7,022 nt of DNA from Akkermansiaceae bacterium (GCA_025457805.1 JALOTR010000142.1:1-7022); one strand, 5' to 3'; shown: positions 1-6,870, numbered from the stretch's first letter. Translations and numbers: made by a program. The notes: generated by a model from the sequence alone, not told the origin.

Positions 1-256
1 AAAAACGAGCGTCCGGCAAGTGGATCGACTGACTGGCATAGTGCCCCTGATCGGATTCTGAGTGTGCGCGGACCCTCCAACCGACCCACGTTCCGGCTCA
101 ATCGAGGCTATCAGAAACCAATGCTATGAATGATCAGCCAACTCTCAACCACGAACAATTCACGATCACTCCACCCAAAAAGGCCACGATTTTAAGTCAG
201 ATGGGCACTCCAGAGACAGAAGTGACGAGAGACAATCATCCCCACCGCATCATGCC

Positions 257-269
257 CGTTTTGAAAACG
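257..269. promoter_or_regulatory. Palindrome over the -35 element, possible operator
   Basis: CGTTTTGAAAACG is a perfect inverted repeat with 6-base arms around a single central G. It covers the candidate -35 hexamer at 261-266. The geometry suits a dimeric DNA-binding protein, but I cannot assign it to a known regulator family. Confidence 0.35.
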
Positions 270-289
270 CAGGAGTGAGAAATCATGAT
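261..289 (+). promoter_or_regulatory. Candidate sigma70-type promoter for the operon
   Basis: TTGAAA at 261-266 matches the -35 consensus at five of six positions. It is followed after exactly 17 bases by CATGAT at 284-289, which matches the -10 consensus at four of six. Transcription would begin near 296, giving a leader of about 60 bases before the GTG at 356. This is the best promoter match I found in the leader. Both hexamers sit within palindromes, which would suit repression by a dimeric regulator. Assignment is by eye only. Confidence 0.4.
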
Positions 290-292
290 TTC
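279..292. promoter_or_regulatory. 14-base perfect palindrome over the -10 element, possible operator
   Basis: GAAATCATGATTTC reads identically on both strands over 14 bases and covers the candidate -10 hexamer at 284-289. A 14-base perfect palindrome directly on a promoter is unlikely to be chance and is the strongest operator candidate in the window. The 275-residue protein encoded at 3810-4637, which has a possible winged-helix segment, is one conceivable binder, but that link is speculation. Confidence 0.4.
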
Positions 293-336
293 CCAAAAAC
301 TGGATTCGTTGGAGTTTTTGGTTTTCATCCAAAAAC
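293..336 (+). promoter_or_regulatory. Two mutually exclusive hairpins in the leader
   Basis: CCAAAAACT at 293-301 pairs perfectly with AGTTTTTGG at 313-321 (9 base pairs, 11-base loop). The same central arm, 314-321, also pairs with CCAAAAAC at 329-336 (8 base pairs, 7-base loop), so only one hairpin can form at a time. The second hairpin ends just before a purine-rich GGGTGGGT at 337-344 that could serve as a weak ribosome site for the GTG at 356. If transcription starts near 296, the first arm of the first hairpin would be partly missing from the RNA, which weakens an attenuator reading. No T-run follows, so it is not a terminator. Confidence 0.35.
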
Positions 337-355
337 GGGTGGGTAACTTGGCTCG

Positions 356-2038
356 GTGAACTGTGAGTCTGTCATCCCCCCCGCCCGCCGCCATGAGCGC
401 TGGGCGCTTGGATTGCTGATGTTTCTGCTCGGCGGTTGCGGACTCGCGTACGAATACACGCTCAGCAAAATCGCTTCCGATCTGCTTGGGAACTCGGTCC
501 AGCAATGGGCGACGATGATCGCAACCATGCTCTTCGCGATGGGCTTGGGTGCGGATGTGCAGAAACATACTCCTGCAAACGTGTTGGCGGATCGCTTGAT
601 CAGCACCCAGGTGATGCTCGCGGTGCTCGGCGGATTCGGTCCGCTGATCATGATTCATGGATTTGCATTGTTACCCCAGCTTTACATCATCATCCAATAC
701 TCGCTGGCCTTTGGCGTCGGCATGCTCATCGGTTATGAAATCCCGTTGATGATGCGCATCAACGAGGAAGACACGCCGGACATGCGCATCAACCTCTCAC
801 AGGTGCTCAAGATGGATTATATCGGAGCGCTCGTCGGCGCACTGCTTTGGACGTTTCTGCTCATCCGCTATCTCAGCATTGATCGGATCAGCTTTGTCGT
901 CGGTCTGACGACGATGGCTTCCGCGATCCTCTGTTGGTTTCTTTATCGGAAGCGTCTCGCCCGGCCGCGTGCACGAATTGCTGAAATCGGCGGTGGTCTG
1001 GTGATTGTCAGTGTCGGTCTCATTCTCGGCCGCAGCCTGACCGTGAAAGCCGAGCAATTCCTCTATCGCGACCCTGTCATCACATCCATCACCTCGCCCT
1101 TCCAGCACATTGTCCTCACCAAGAATCGCATCGGCAATGTGCGCTGCTATATCAACGGCCACCTTCAGTTCAACGAGGCGGACGAGCATATTTATCACGA
1201 AAACCTCGTTCACCCGGCCATGCATCTTGCCGACCGCCGGGAGAGAATCCTCATCCTTGGCGGCGGCGACGGACTCGCGCTGCGCGAGGTGTTGAAATAT
1301 CCCGATGTCCGCGAGGTCACGCTGGTCGATTTGGATCCGATGATGACCAGTCTCGCCACCACCGATCCCGACCTGATCCGTCTGAACGGCGGCAGCATGA
1401 ATGATCCTCGGGTGGTCAAGAAAGCCGGCGCCGGAATCAGTGCTGGCGAAGCCTATCAGAATTCCCAGCCGAGCCAGCACGAGAGATTCGCCACCACCTC
1501 CCACAAGACCGTCAAGCTTCACGTGATCAACCTCGACGCCGCCGAATTCGTGAAAACCTTCACCGAGCGCTACGACGTCGTCATCATGGATTTCCCCGAT
1601 CCAAATTCTCCTGACCTTGCAAAACTTTACGGACGCCCCTTCTACGACCACCTCGGAAACGCTCTCAATCCGGGTGCCGTCATCGTCCAGCAGTCCGGTT
1701 CCTGTTTCCAGGCCCGGGAAGCGTATCTTTGCATCGGCCGCACGCTCAAGGCCGCCGGCTTCGATGTGGTCCCCTATCGGGATAACGTCCCGTCCTTCGG
1801 CGAATGGGGCTGGTGGATCGCCAAATCCGGTCAATCCGCCGGAAAAACGCGCGAGATGCTCGCCAGTCTGAAAGAGCTTGATATCCCCACCCGCTACCTG
1901 ACTCCGGAACTCGTTGACGCTTCGCTCGTTTTTGGAAAAAACCAACTTGTTTCCACCAATCAAGATTTTACTTCACTTACCCAACCTCGTGTTTACCACT
2001 ATCACCTCCAAGGTTGGAATATCGACGAAATCCAATGA
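356..2038 (+). CDS. speE: Multi-pass membrane spermidine synthase (polyamine aminopropyltransferase)
   Basis: Predicted to transfer an aminopropyl group from decarboxylated S-adenosylmethionine to putrescine or another amine. Residues about 16-226 contain roughly seven hydrophobic segments, so the enzyme is membrane-anchored, unlike soluble SpeE of about 290 residues; a class of fused membrane aminopropyltransferases of about 500-560 residues is known and fits this 560-residue protein. The C-terminal catalytic domain shows SPFQHIVLT (247-255), YINGHLQF (265-272), the nucleotide-binding GGGDG (302-306), VDLDP (324-328), NLDA (392-395) and the acidic active-site pattern DFPDP with D412 and D415. 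All expected catalytic elements appear intact. An extra hydrophilic stretch at about 354-387 interrupts the usual path between the conserved DPRV and the NLDA strand. The GTG start is chosen because an in-frame stop lies at 344-346 and the next Met (420) would cut into the first membrane helix. The stop overlaps the next start by four bases. SpeD at the other end of the operon would supply its donor substrate. Confidence 0.9.
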   Translation: MNCESVIPPARRHERWALGLLMFLLGGCGLAYEYTLSKIASDLLGNSVQQWATMIATMLFAMGLGADVQKHTPANVLADRLISTQVMLAVLGGFGPLIMIHGFALLPQLYIIIQYSLAFGVGMLIGYEIPLMMRINEEDTPDMRINLSQVLKMDYIGALVGALLWTFLLIRYLSIDRISFVVGLTTMASAILCWFLYRKRLARPRARIAEIGGGLVIVSVGLILGRSLTVKAEQFLYRDPVITSITSPFQHIVLTKNRIGNVRCYINGHLQFNEADEHIYHENLVHPAMHLADRRERILILGGGDGLALREVLKYPDVREVTLVDLDPMMTSLATTDPDLIRLNGGSMNDPRVVKKAGAGISAGEAYQNSQPSQHERFATTSHKTVKLHVINLDAAEFVKTFTERYDVVIMDFPDPNSPDLAKLYGRPFYDHLGNALNPGAVIVQQSGSCFQAREAYLCIGRTLKAAGFDVVPYRDNVPSFGEWGWWIAKSGQSAGKTREMLASLKELDIPTRYLTPELVDASLVFGKNQLVSTNQDFTSLTQPRVYHYHLQGWNIDEIQ

Positions 2039-2898
2039 ATACCCTTTCGAAAATCGGCGTAGGCCTGTTCGCGTTGTTTGTGGCCTTTTCCATGGTCTCC
2101 CAGTGTGGCCGCAAAAATTCATCAGCCCAGCCAACGCTTACGCCTGAAAAGCAGGCAGAGGTCATTCTCAAGGAGTATTCCAAAGGCCTCGACCTGGACG
2201 CCGTCACTGTGCTGGCGAAGAAATCCAAAGACGCCGCTGACTTCGAACGCCTGCTCAACAGCAAGGCGGAAGCCGTCAACAACATCGACCTGAACGAAGA
2301 CGGCAAAGTCGATTACATCAATGTCACCGAATATGGCAGTGGAAGCCGTCGGGGCTTTTCACTCACTACCGAGATTTCGCCGGGCAAGGTGCAGGAAATC
2401 GCGACCATTGATTTCCAGAAGAATGGAGAAAGCGGGGTCATTCAGACAACCGGAAATCCTTCGCTTTACGGCCCTGGCAGCTATCACACTTCCAGTTTCA
2501 GCATGACTGACGCATTGTTGATGGCATGGCTCTTCTCCAACCGCCCGGTTTACACATCACCCTATGGCTACGGCAACTATCCTCCGAGCTACGGCGGCGG
2601 TTGGAACCGTCAGTCGGACGGAAGTTACTCGGGCAGCATGACTTCCCGCAACTCGGGCTCAAGCGTCAGCAAGTCATCGCGCCCGGTCATATCCGATCCC
2701 CCGCTTTCACCGAATGCCGAGAAAACCGCCGCCAAGGCCAAGGCGCTTTCCAGTCCCACCATCTCTCAGCGTTCCTTCGGTTCTTCGTCCAGCAACCCCT
2801 CGACCTCCTCAAGTTCAAGCAGAAGCTTTGGCGGCTTTGGGCGATCCAGCAGTTCCAGTTCGTCACGCAGTGGCGGCTCCTTTGGCGGCGGCAAGTAA
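2035..2898 (+). CDS. Exported or lipid-anchored protein with EF-hand-like loop and Ser/Gly-rich tail
   Basis: 287 residues, family not recognised. The N-terminus has one Lys followed by a hydrophobic run (residues 7-21) and VSQC at 21-24, resembling a signal peptide with a lipobox, though Gln before the Cys is not canonical; ordinary cleavage or a membrane anchor are alternatives. Residues about 36-80 are helical and charged. DLNEDGKVDY at 85-94 matches the D-x-N-x-D-G-x-x-D spacing of EF-hand and dockerin-type calcium loops (D85, N87, D89, D93). Residues 170-190 are rich in Tyr, Pro and Gly, and 247-287 are almost entirely Ser, Gly, Phe and Arg, suggesting a disordered tail. It occupies the kind of position held by the putative lipoprotein YjfM in the E. 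coli yjf cluster, but I see no sequence similarity that I can assert. The ATG at 2035 overlaps the preceding TGA as ATGA, implying translational coupling; an in-frame TTG at 2014 is less likely because it would put two extra Arg residues ahead of the signal. Confidence 0.75.
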   Translation: MNTLSKIGVGLFALFVAFSMVSQCGRKNSSAQPTLTPEKQAEVILKEYSKGLDLDAVTVLAKKSKDAADFERLLNSKAEAVNNIDLNEDGKVDYINVTEYGSGSRRGFSLTTEISPGKVQEIATIDFQKNGESGVIQTTGNPSLYGPGSYHTSSFSMTDALLMAWLFSNRPVYTSPYGYGNYPPSYGGGWNRQSDGSYSGSMTSRNSGSSVSKSSRPVISDPPLSPNAEKTAAKAKALSSPTISQRSFGSSSSNPSTSSSSSRSFGGFGRSSSSSSSRSGGSFGGGK

Positions 2899-2916
2899 CC
2901 CTTATCTTTTCCCATC

Positions 2917-3804
2917 GTGAACGAACACATTCAAGCCTGGCTCGACACTACCTCGGTGGTGGAAATTTTCACCTCGTCGGCATTCCTCTACTTCGCCACC
3001 GGACTTTTGCTCGTATTGCTGGCCAAGCCCATCAAGGGCCTCACCACCCGCTACCACCTCAGCGAAGAACTCACCAAGCACGACAACAAGGCCGTCGCCA
3101 TCGCCACTGCCGGTTACATCTTCGGTGTGCTCACGATCATCCGGGGTGTGATGATCACTGGCGGCACTCCCTATGAGACGATTTGGCGTGATTTGATCTC
3201 GGTTGCGACGTGGACCGTCATCTCGCTTGTTCTTCTTCTGTTGTCGGCATGGATCAACCGCAAGTTCCTCCTCAACCGGTTTGAAATGCATAAGGAACTC
3301 ATCACCGACCGCAACGTCGGCACGGGTGCTGTTCTAGCAGGTACTTATATCGGCACTGCCTTGATGATCTCTGCCTCGATCAGTGGCACCACCGGCGGCG
3401 GATACGCCTTGGAGATTCTTGATACACTCGTTTACTTCATCATCGGCCAACTCGGATTCATCCTGCTGGGCGCGATCTATCAACGGACCTGCGGCTACGA
3501 CGTGCACGACGAAATCGAGAAAAACAACGAAGGTGCCGGCGTCGCCTTCGGTGCCACACTCATCGCTCTGGCCATCCTCATCTCGGGCCAGATCCGCCGT
3601 GATGACTCGCTGGTCGCACTCGCCGTCTGGATTCCGATCTCACTCCTTGTTCTCCTGGGCAGCCGCTGGTTGGTGGACTTGATCATCCTGCCGGACGCCC
3701 GGATTCACGATGAGATTGCCCGCGACCGCAACTGGGGAGTGGCCCTCATCGAGGGAGCTGCCGCCATCGGAATCGCCCTTTTGCTCGACGCCACATTCTC
3801 CTGA
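2917..3804 (+). CDS. Integral membrane protein with two tandem DUF350 (YjfL-type) units
   Basis: 295 residues with about eight hydrophobic segments (near 20-37, 58-77, 91-110, 134-153, 167-187, 205-223, 233-256 and 272-291). The two halves repeat: HDNKAVAIATAGYIFGVL (55-72) aligns with KNNEGAGVAFGATLIALA (202-219), and DRNVGTGAVLAGTYIGTALM (131-150) aligns with DRNWGVALIEGAAAIGIALL (270-289). This small-residue-rich pattern preceded by an Asn is what I know from DUF350 proteins such as E. coli YjfL, which is a single unit of about 130 residues. Molecular function is unknown; the family recurs beside PspA-type and DUF2170 genes, consistent with a membrane partner in envelope stress. The GTG start lies 18 bases after the previous stop and has no Shine-Dalgarno sequence; it is favoured because the next in-frame Met (about residue 79) would remove the first helix and most of the second. 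Confidence 0.8.
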   Translation: MNEHIQAWLDTTSVVEIFTSSAFLYFATGLLLVLLAKPIKGLTTRYHLSEELTKHDNKAVAIATAGYIFGVLTIIRGVMITGGTPYETIWRDLISVATWTVISLVLLLLSAWINRKFLLNRFEMHKELITDRNVGTGAVLAGTYIGTALMISASISGTTGGGYALEILDTLVYFIIGQLGFILLGAIYQRTCGYDVHDEIEKNNEGAGVAFGATLIALAILISGQIRRDDSLVALAVWIPISLLVLLGSRWLVDLIILPDARIHDEIARDRNWGVALIEGAAAIGIALLLDATFS

Positions 3805-3809
3805 TCACC

Positions 3810-4637
3810 ATGCCAGACGATATCGATGACGATCCGTGGACGGTTTCTGACGAACAGAAACTCCGCTTTGCCGGAATTTTCCTGTTGGAATACATGATCA
3901 ACCATCCGCGTATTTTTCAACTCTGGCTGGAAGACCAGGACTCGGATCTCGAGCCCATTCTCGAATGGCTGCTGACGAAAGAGTGGATACAAATCCGCGA
4001 AGCGAAAGACTACATTCCCACGGAAGAGGGACGGGATGTCATCAAGCGCTTCATGGAGCGCTACGCTCGATTTGTCTATTTCTTCGACGTCTTCTCCGGG
4101 GTGGATCTGGGTGCCGGCGAGTTTGCCTTCGAGCGATATTTCGAGATTCTCGAACCGGATGAATGGCAAGCCTACCTGCACGACGAGCGCTTCGAAGATG
4201 TCCGCATTGCCATTGCCGAGCACCTCGGTATCGACGCGGTGGAGATTGTTTTCATGAGCTTCATTCGCGAAGACCGCTTCGGCCGCGATGCCACCGGCTG
4301 GCAGTTTGATCTCCTGTTAGGAAGCGTGTGGGATGAAAGTCTCGACGTCTGCAACAGTGCCACCGATGTCAGTGAGCTGGGATATCCCGATGGGGGCCGC
4401 TGGATTGACGGCTCAGTCGTGGCCGAGGATATTCTGCAGCAGGGCGGCAAATTGCTCGGCAAGCTGTTGGCCCAGGCGGATTCGGTAATCAAGGGAACGG
4501 GTCCTTCCCACGGCGGTGGAAATGAGTCCGAGCGTGTCGTCGCCCCGGTCGAGTTCCCTCCGGCGTCGGATTTCAACTTTGCAAATTATATCGAACCCGC
4601 CAACCGTGACCGCTTTTGGGATGATAACTGGAATTGA
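3810..4637 (+). CDS. Acidic protein of unknown family with a possible winged-helix segment
   Basis: 275 residues, soluble by appearance and strongly acidic at both ends; I do not recognise the family. Residues about 20-85 look like a compact helical unit in which LEPILEWLLTKEWI (48-61), a short strand region, then YIPTEEGRDVIKRFMERY (68-85) resembles the recognition helix, wing and final helix of winged-helix proteins such as MarR or PadR types, where a Y-x-L/P-T-x-x-G-R motif is common. The segment is not especially basic, so it may mediate protein contacts rather than DNA binding. A second region (about 105-185) is rich in aromatic and acidic residues and ends near GWQFDLLLGSVWDES (163-177). 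A polar Gly/Ser linker (229-239) precedes a short acidic, aromatic C-terminus. It sits where E. coli has YjfK (DUF2491), but I cannot see DUF2491 features. ATG lies five bases after the previous stop. Confidence 0.7.
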   Translation: MPDDIDDDPWTVSDEQKLRFAGIFLLEYMINHPRIFQLWLEDQDSDLEPILEWLLTKEWIQIREAKDYIPTEEGRDVIKRFMERYARFVYFFDVFSGVDLGAGEFAFERYFEILEPDEWQAYLHDERFEDVRIAIAEHLGIDAVEIVFMSFIREDRFGRDATGWQFDLLLGSVWDESLDVCNSATDVSELGYPDGGRWIDGSVVAEDILQQGGKLLGKLLAQADSVIKGTGPSHGGGNESERVVAPVEFPPASDFNFANYIEPANRDRFWDDNWN

Positions 4638-4642
4638 GGCCG

Positions 4643-5752
4643 ATGATTCTGTATTTTTTCCGCCGCTGGTTCTCCCTGCACCACAAGCCCGCGGTGCGGG
4701 TCGGGACGGCTTTGCTCATCGCGCTACTGCTCAACTTGCTGTTCGGAGCTGCCTTCTATTTCGCGGAGTCGGAGAAACAACCCGGGCTCGGGTTCTGGGA
4801 CTCGGTCTGGTGGTCGATGGTGACGATGACCACGGTCGGATACGGCGATTATTTCCCAAAGACCTTCGTCGGCCGCTTCCTTGTCGCCTATCCGTGCCTG
4901 GTGATTGGCATCGGGCTCATCGGTTATTCGCTCGGCGTGATCGCCGAGTCGATGCTCGAAGGATTCAACCAAAGCCGTAAAGGGAGATCTACCATGCGAT
5001 TCGAAAACCATCTCGTCATCTGCCAATGCCCGTCCATTTCAAGGGTGCTCCAAATGGTCGCACAGTTCCGCGCCGCGCAAGGTGATCCCCATCGCCCGGC
5101 CGTGGTGGTGACCTCACGGCTCGATGAGTTGCCAGTCGAATTCCGCGAGCACTCCATCCATTTCATCAAGGGTCACACCACCTCGGAAGAATCACTCACC
5201 CGGGCCGGAGTCGCGAATGCGATGGGAGTGATCGTGCTTGCCCAGGATCCGAATGACGAAGGCTCGGATGCCGAAAGTTTCACCACTGGCACACTCGTTA
5301 AACTCATCGAGGAAGATGCCGGACGCCCGATCTCTCTCGTTATCGAACTCGCGGACCGCAAGAACCAGCGGATGATGGAGCGGGTCGGCGCAAATGGCAT
5401 CGTCCCGGTGGAAGGCATCACTGACATGTTGCTGATGCAGGAAATGTTCAATCCCGGTTTGCGTCATCTTTTCGAGCATCTCGTGACCTATAAGAATGGT
5501 TGCGAGCTATACCTCGTCACGCACCGTCTCGCCGGGCGGAAACTTCAGGAAATCCAGGTTGCAGCACTCGAAAATCCTACCAGTATTCAAATCGTCGGCA
5601 TCATCCGAAACGGCGTCACCATGATGAACTGTGCCAAATCGTTTTCCCTCGAAGAGAGCGACCAACTGATACTCATCGCCGAAAAGCGCGCGGACTACGA
5701 CGCTTTTGAATCCAACTACCGAACCCTCAATCTCCAACCTCATACTGCATGA
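4643..5752 (+). CDS. Two-helix potassium channel with cytoplasmic RCK/TrkA-type regulatory domain
   Basis: Predicted K+-selective channel subunit of 369 residues. Membrane helices lie near 19-40 and 77-101, flanking a pore helix and the selectivity filter TVGYGD at 64-69. The cytoplasmic part begins at about 122 with a Rossmann-like RCK-N unit (HLVICQCPSI, then GHTTSEESLTRAGV at 177-190, typical of TrkA-N folds) and ends with an RCK-C-like unit at about 288-347. The usual Gly directly after the first strand is a Gln here (Q127), so nucleotide binding may be altered or lost. No voltage sensor is present. I chose the ATG at 4643, preceded by GAGG, over a TTG at 4634 that overlaps the previous stop and would add three residues. 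The stop overlaps the next gene as ATGA. Its place between DUF350 and PspA-type genes suggests that ion flux is part of the response; the ligand is unknown. Confidence 0.88.
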   Translation: MILYFFRRWFSLHHKPAVRVGTALLIALLLNLLFGAAFYFAESEKQPGLGFWDSVWWSMVTMTTVGYGDYFPKTFVGRFLVAYPCLVIGIGLIGYSLGVIAESMLEGFNQSRKGRSTMRFENHLVICQCPSISRVLQMVAQFRAAQGDPHRPAVVVTSRLDELPVEFREHSIHFIKGHTTSEESLTRAGVANAMGVIVLAQDPNDEGSDAESFTTGTLVKLIEEDAGRPISLVIELADRKNQRMMERVGANGIVPVEGITDMLLMQEMFNPGLRHLFEHLVTYKNGCELYLVTHRLAGRKLQEIQVAALENPTSIQIVGIIRNGVTMMNCAKSFSLEESDQLILIAEKRADYDAFESNYRTLNLQPHTA

Positions 5753-6162
5753 AAAACATCCTGATCAAACTCCAACGCGATGAAGAACTCGCGCGTTTCC
5801 TTGAATCCAACGGCTTCTCTGTCGATGAACTCGAAAACAATGTCTTCCGCGTCCAGCGTGATGAAGAACTCCCGGTCTTCCTCAATGTGGACGATCGGCA
5901 AATTTACTTCGAAGTCGATCTCGGCAATATCGACTCGATCATTAACCAGGAACTGTTGCTCTCGCTGCTTGCACTCAACACCGAGATCCTTCCCGTCAGC
6001 GTCGGTCTCGATACCAGCCACCCGGAAGACCGGCGGCTCGTCTTGGTCGAAAGCCGTGAAACCGGCGACCTTTCCGACCAGGAGCTGCTCGCCGTCTTCG
6101 ACTCGCTTGAGCTTGCCGTGGACCGCGTCACCGAAATCCTCGCCCCATCCTTCAATTCCTAA
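5749..6162 (+). CDS. DUF2170 (YjfI-type) protein
   Basis: A soluble, acidic protein of 137 residues, about the size of E. coli YjfI. The block DELPVFLNVDDRQIYFEVDL (38-57) followed by an acidic helical middle, a central LPVSVGL strand and a C-terminal helix around 110-132 match my recollection of DUF2170 proteins, whose genes regularly sit directly upstream of a PspA/IM30 relative, as here. Function is unknown; a chaperone or adaptor role for the PspA partner is plausible but unproven. The sequence contains an internal echo, LQRDEELARFLE at 8-19 and VQRDEELPVFLN at 35-46, also visible in the DNA. The ATG overlaps the channel's stop by four bases, so translation is probably coupled, and no Shine-Dalgarno sequence precedes it. 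Confidence 0.75.
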   Translation: MKNILIKLQRDEELARFLESNGFSVDELENNVFRVQRDEELPVFLNVDDRQIYFEVDLGNIDSIINQELLLSLLALNTEILPVSVGLDTSHPEDRRLVLVESRETGDLSDQELLAVFDSLELAVDRVTEILAPSFNS

Positions 6163-6174
6163 CATTTTCTAACC

Positions 6175-6870
6175 ATGAGCATCTTCTCACGCATATTCAA
6201 AATCGGCCAGGCCTCCGCCAACAAGGTGGTGGAAAAGTTCGAAAAACCCGAACTCATGCTCGAACAGGCGATCTCGGACAAGGAAAAGCAAATCCGCGAG
6301 GTGAAACAAGCGGTTCAACAGGTCATCGCGACAGAACGCCAAACCAAGGCACAACTCGAAAAAGAGAAAGCCGAGAAATTCCAGTGGGAACAGAAGGCAG
6401 AGGCAGCCATGCGCTCCGGTCGTGAGGATCTCGCGGTGAAAGCACTGGAACGTGCCAGCGAGCACGAAAGTCGTGCGGCCTCCTTGGAACCGAGTTGGCA
6501 GGGCCAGCAATCCTCTGTCGCCGATCTGAAGAAGGAAATCATCAAGATGGAGGCCGAGGTCGCCGAATACCGGCGCAACAAGGATTTCATCATCGCCCAA
6601 AGCAAGGCAGCGCAGGTGAAGAAGGAAATCTACGAGGCCAAAGCCAAGATGACCACCAACCGCAGCCCGGACGACCTGATGGCCCGGATGAAAGCCAAGG
6701 CCGAGCGACAAGGTTTCGAGGCGGAAGCCGCCAAAGAGATGGCAGACAACTCCGGTGCCACCACTCTTGAGGACGAATTCAAATCATTGTCCACCGGCTC
6801 CGGAAGCCCCGACGTGCAAGCCAAGCTCGATGCTCTCAAGGCCAAGCTTGGAACCACCAGCCCAGGCTGA
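6175..6870 (+). CDS. PspA/IM30 family membrane-stress protein (YjfJ-type)
   Basis: 231 residues, nearly all helical and highly charged, with coiled-coil character from about 25 to 160. The N-terminal MSIFSRIFKIGQASANKVVE is the amphipathic start typical of PspA/IM30/Vipp1 proteins that bind stressed membranes, and the GREDLAVKALERA stretch (82-94) corresponds to the conserved G-x-x-x-L-A-x-x-A-L hairpin region of the family. There is no membrane-spanning helix. PspA relatives assemble into ESCRT-III-like oligomers that preserve membrane integrity. The C-terminal 40 residues form a looser region with a short terminal helix (213-225), as in YjfJ-type members. It lies 12 bases after the DUF2170 gene, the same order as yjfI-yjfJ. 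No sigma54 site precedes it, so it is not controlled like the classical psp operon; regulation is probably from the operon promoter. Confidence 0.9.
   Translation: MSIFSRIFKIGQASANKVVEKFEKPELMLEQAISDKEKQIREVKQAVQQVIATERQTKAQLEKEKAEKFQWEQKAEAAMRSGREDLAVKALERASEHESRAASLEPSWQGQQSSVADLKKEIIKMEAEVAEYRRNKDFIIAQSKAAQVKKEIYEAKAKMTTNRSPDDLMARMKAKAERQGFEAEAAKEMADNSGATTLEDEFKSLSTGSGSPDVQAKLDALKAKLGTTSPG

Larger units (their letters stand above)
1..355. other. Non-coding leader region upstream of the operon
   Basis: No convincing gene lies here. The first 240 bases show no clear coding signal on either strand. The only complete short frame I followed is an ATG at 126 running to a TGA at 276-278 (50 residues, hydrophilic); it has no ribosome site at a normal distance and no recognisable similarity, so I do not call it. 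The stretch becomes structured from about 257: two palindromes, a promoter candidate and alternative hairpins, listed separately. The motif CCAAAAA occurs at 175-181, 293-299 and 329-335 and inverted at 315-321. No end of an upstream gene and no rho-independent terminator with a T-run was seen. Confidence 0.6.

Noticed and set aside
35..45. GGCATAGTGCC as a terminator stem of an upstream gene
   Set aside because: The stem is only four base pairs and is not followed by a T-run.
33..50. TGGCATAGTGCC as a possible sigma54 site, as expected for classical psp operons
   Set aside because: The GG is not followed by a GC after ten bases, so the -24/-12 geometry fails.
126..278. Short plus-strand frame of 50 residues in the leader
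   Set aside because: No ribosome site at normal spacing, no recognised similarity, and it runs through the palindrome and -35 candidate, so a regulatory reading is preferred.
797..1963. Long open frame of 388 codons on the minus strand
   Set aside because: It lies wholly inside the spermidine synthase gene, whose plus-strand product carries all expected motifs. The antisense product shows no recognisable domain and reflects GC-biased codon use.
2526..3176. Plus-strand frame of 216 codons spanning the junction of the exported-protein and DUF350 genes
   Set aside because: It overlaps two well-supported genes in another frame and gives a His/Arg/Gln-rich product of shadow type.
4634..4642. TTG start for the potassium channel overlapping the previous stop
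   Set aside because: The ATG at 4643 is a stronger start codon and has GAGG just upstream; the extra three residues add nothing conserved. It remains possible.
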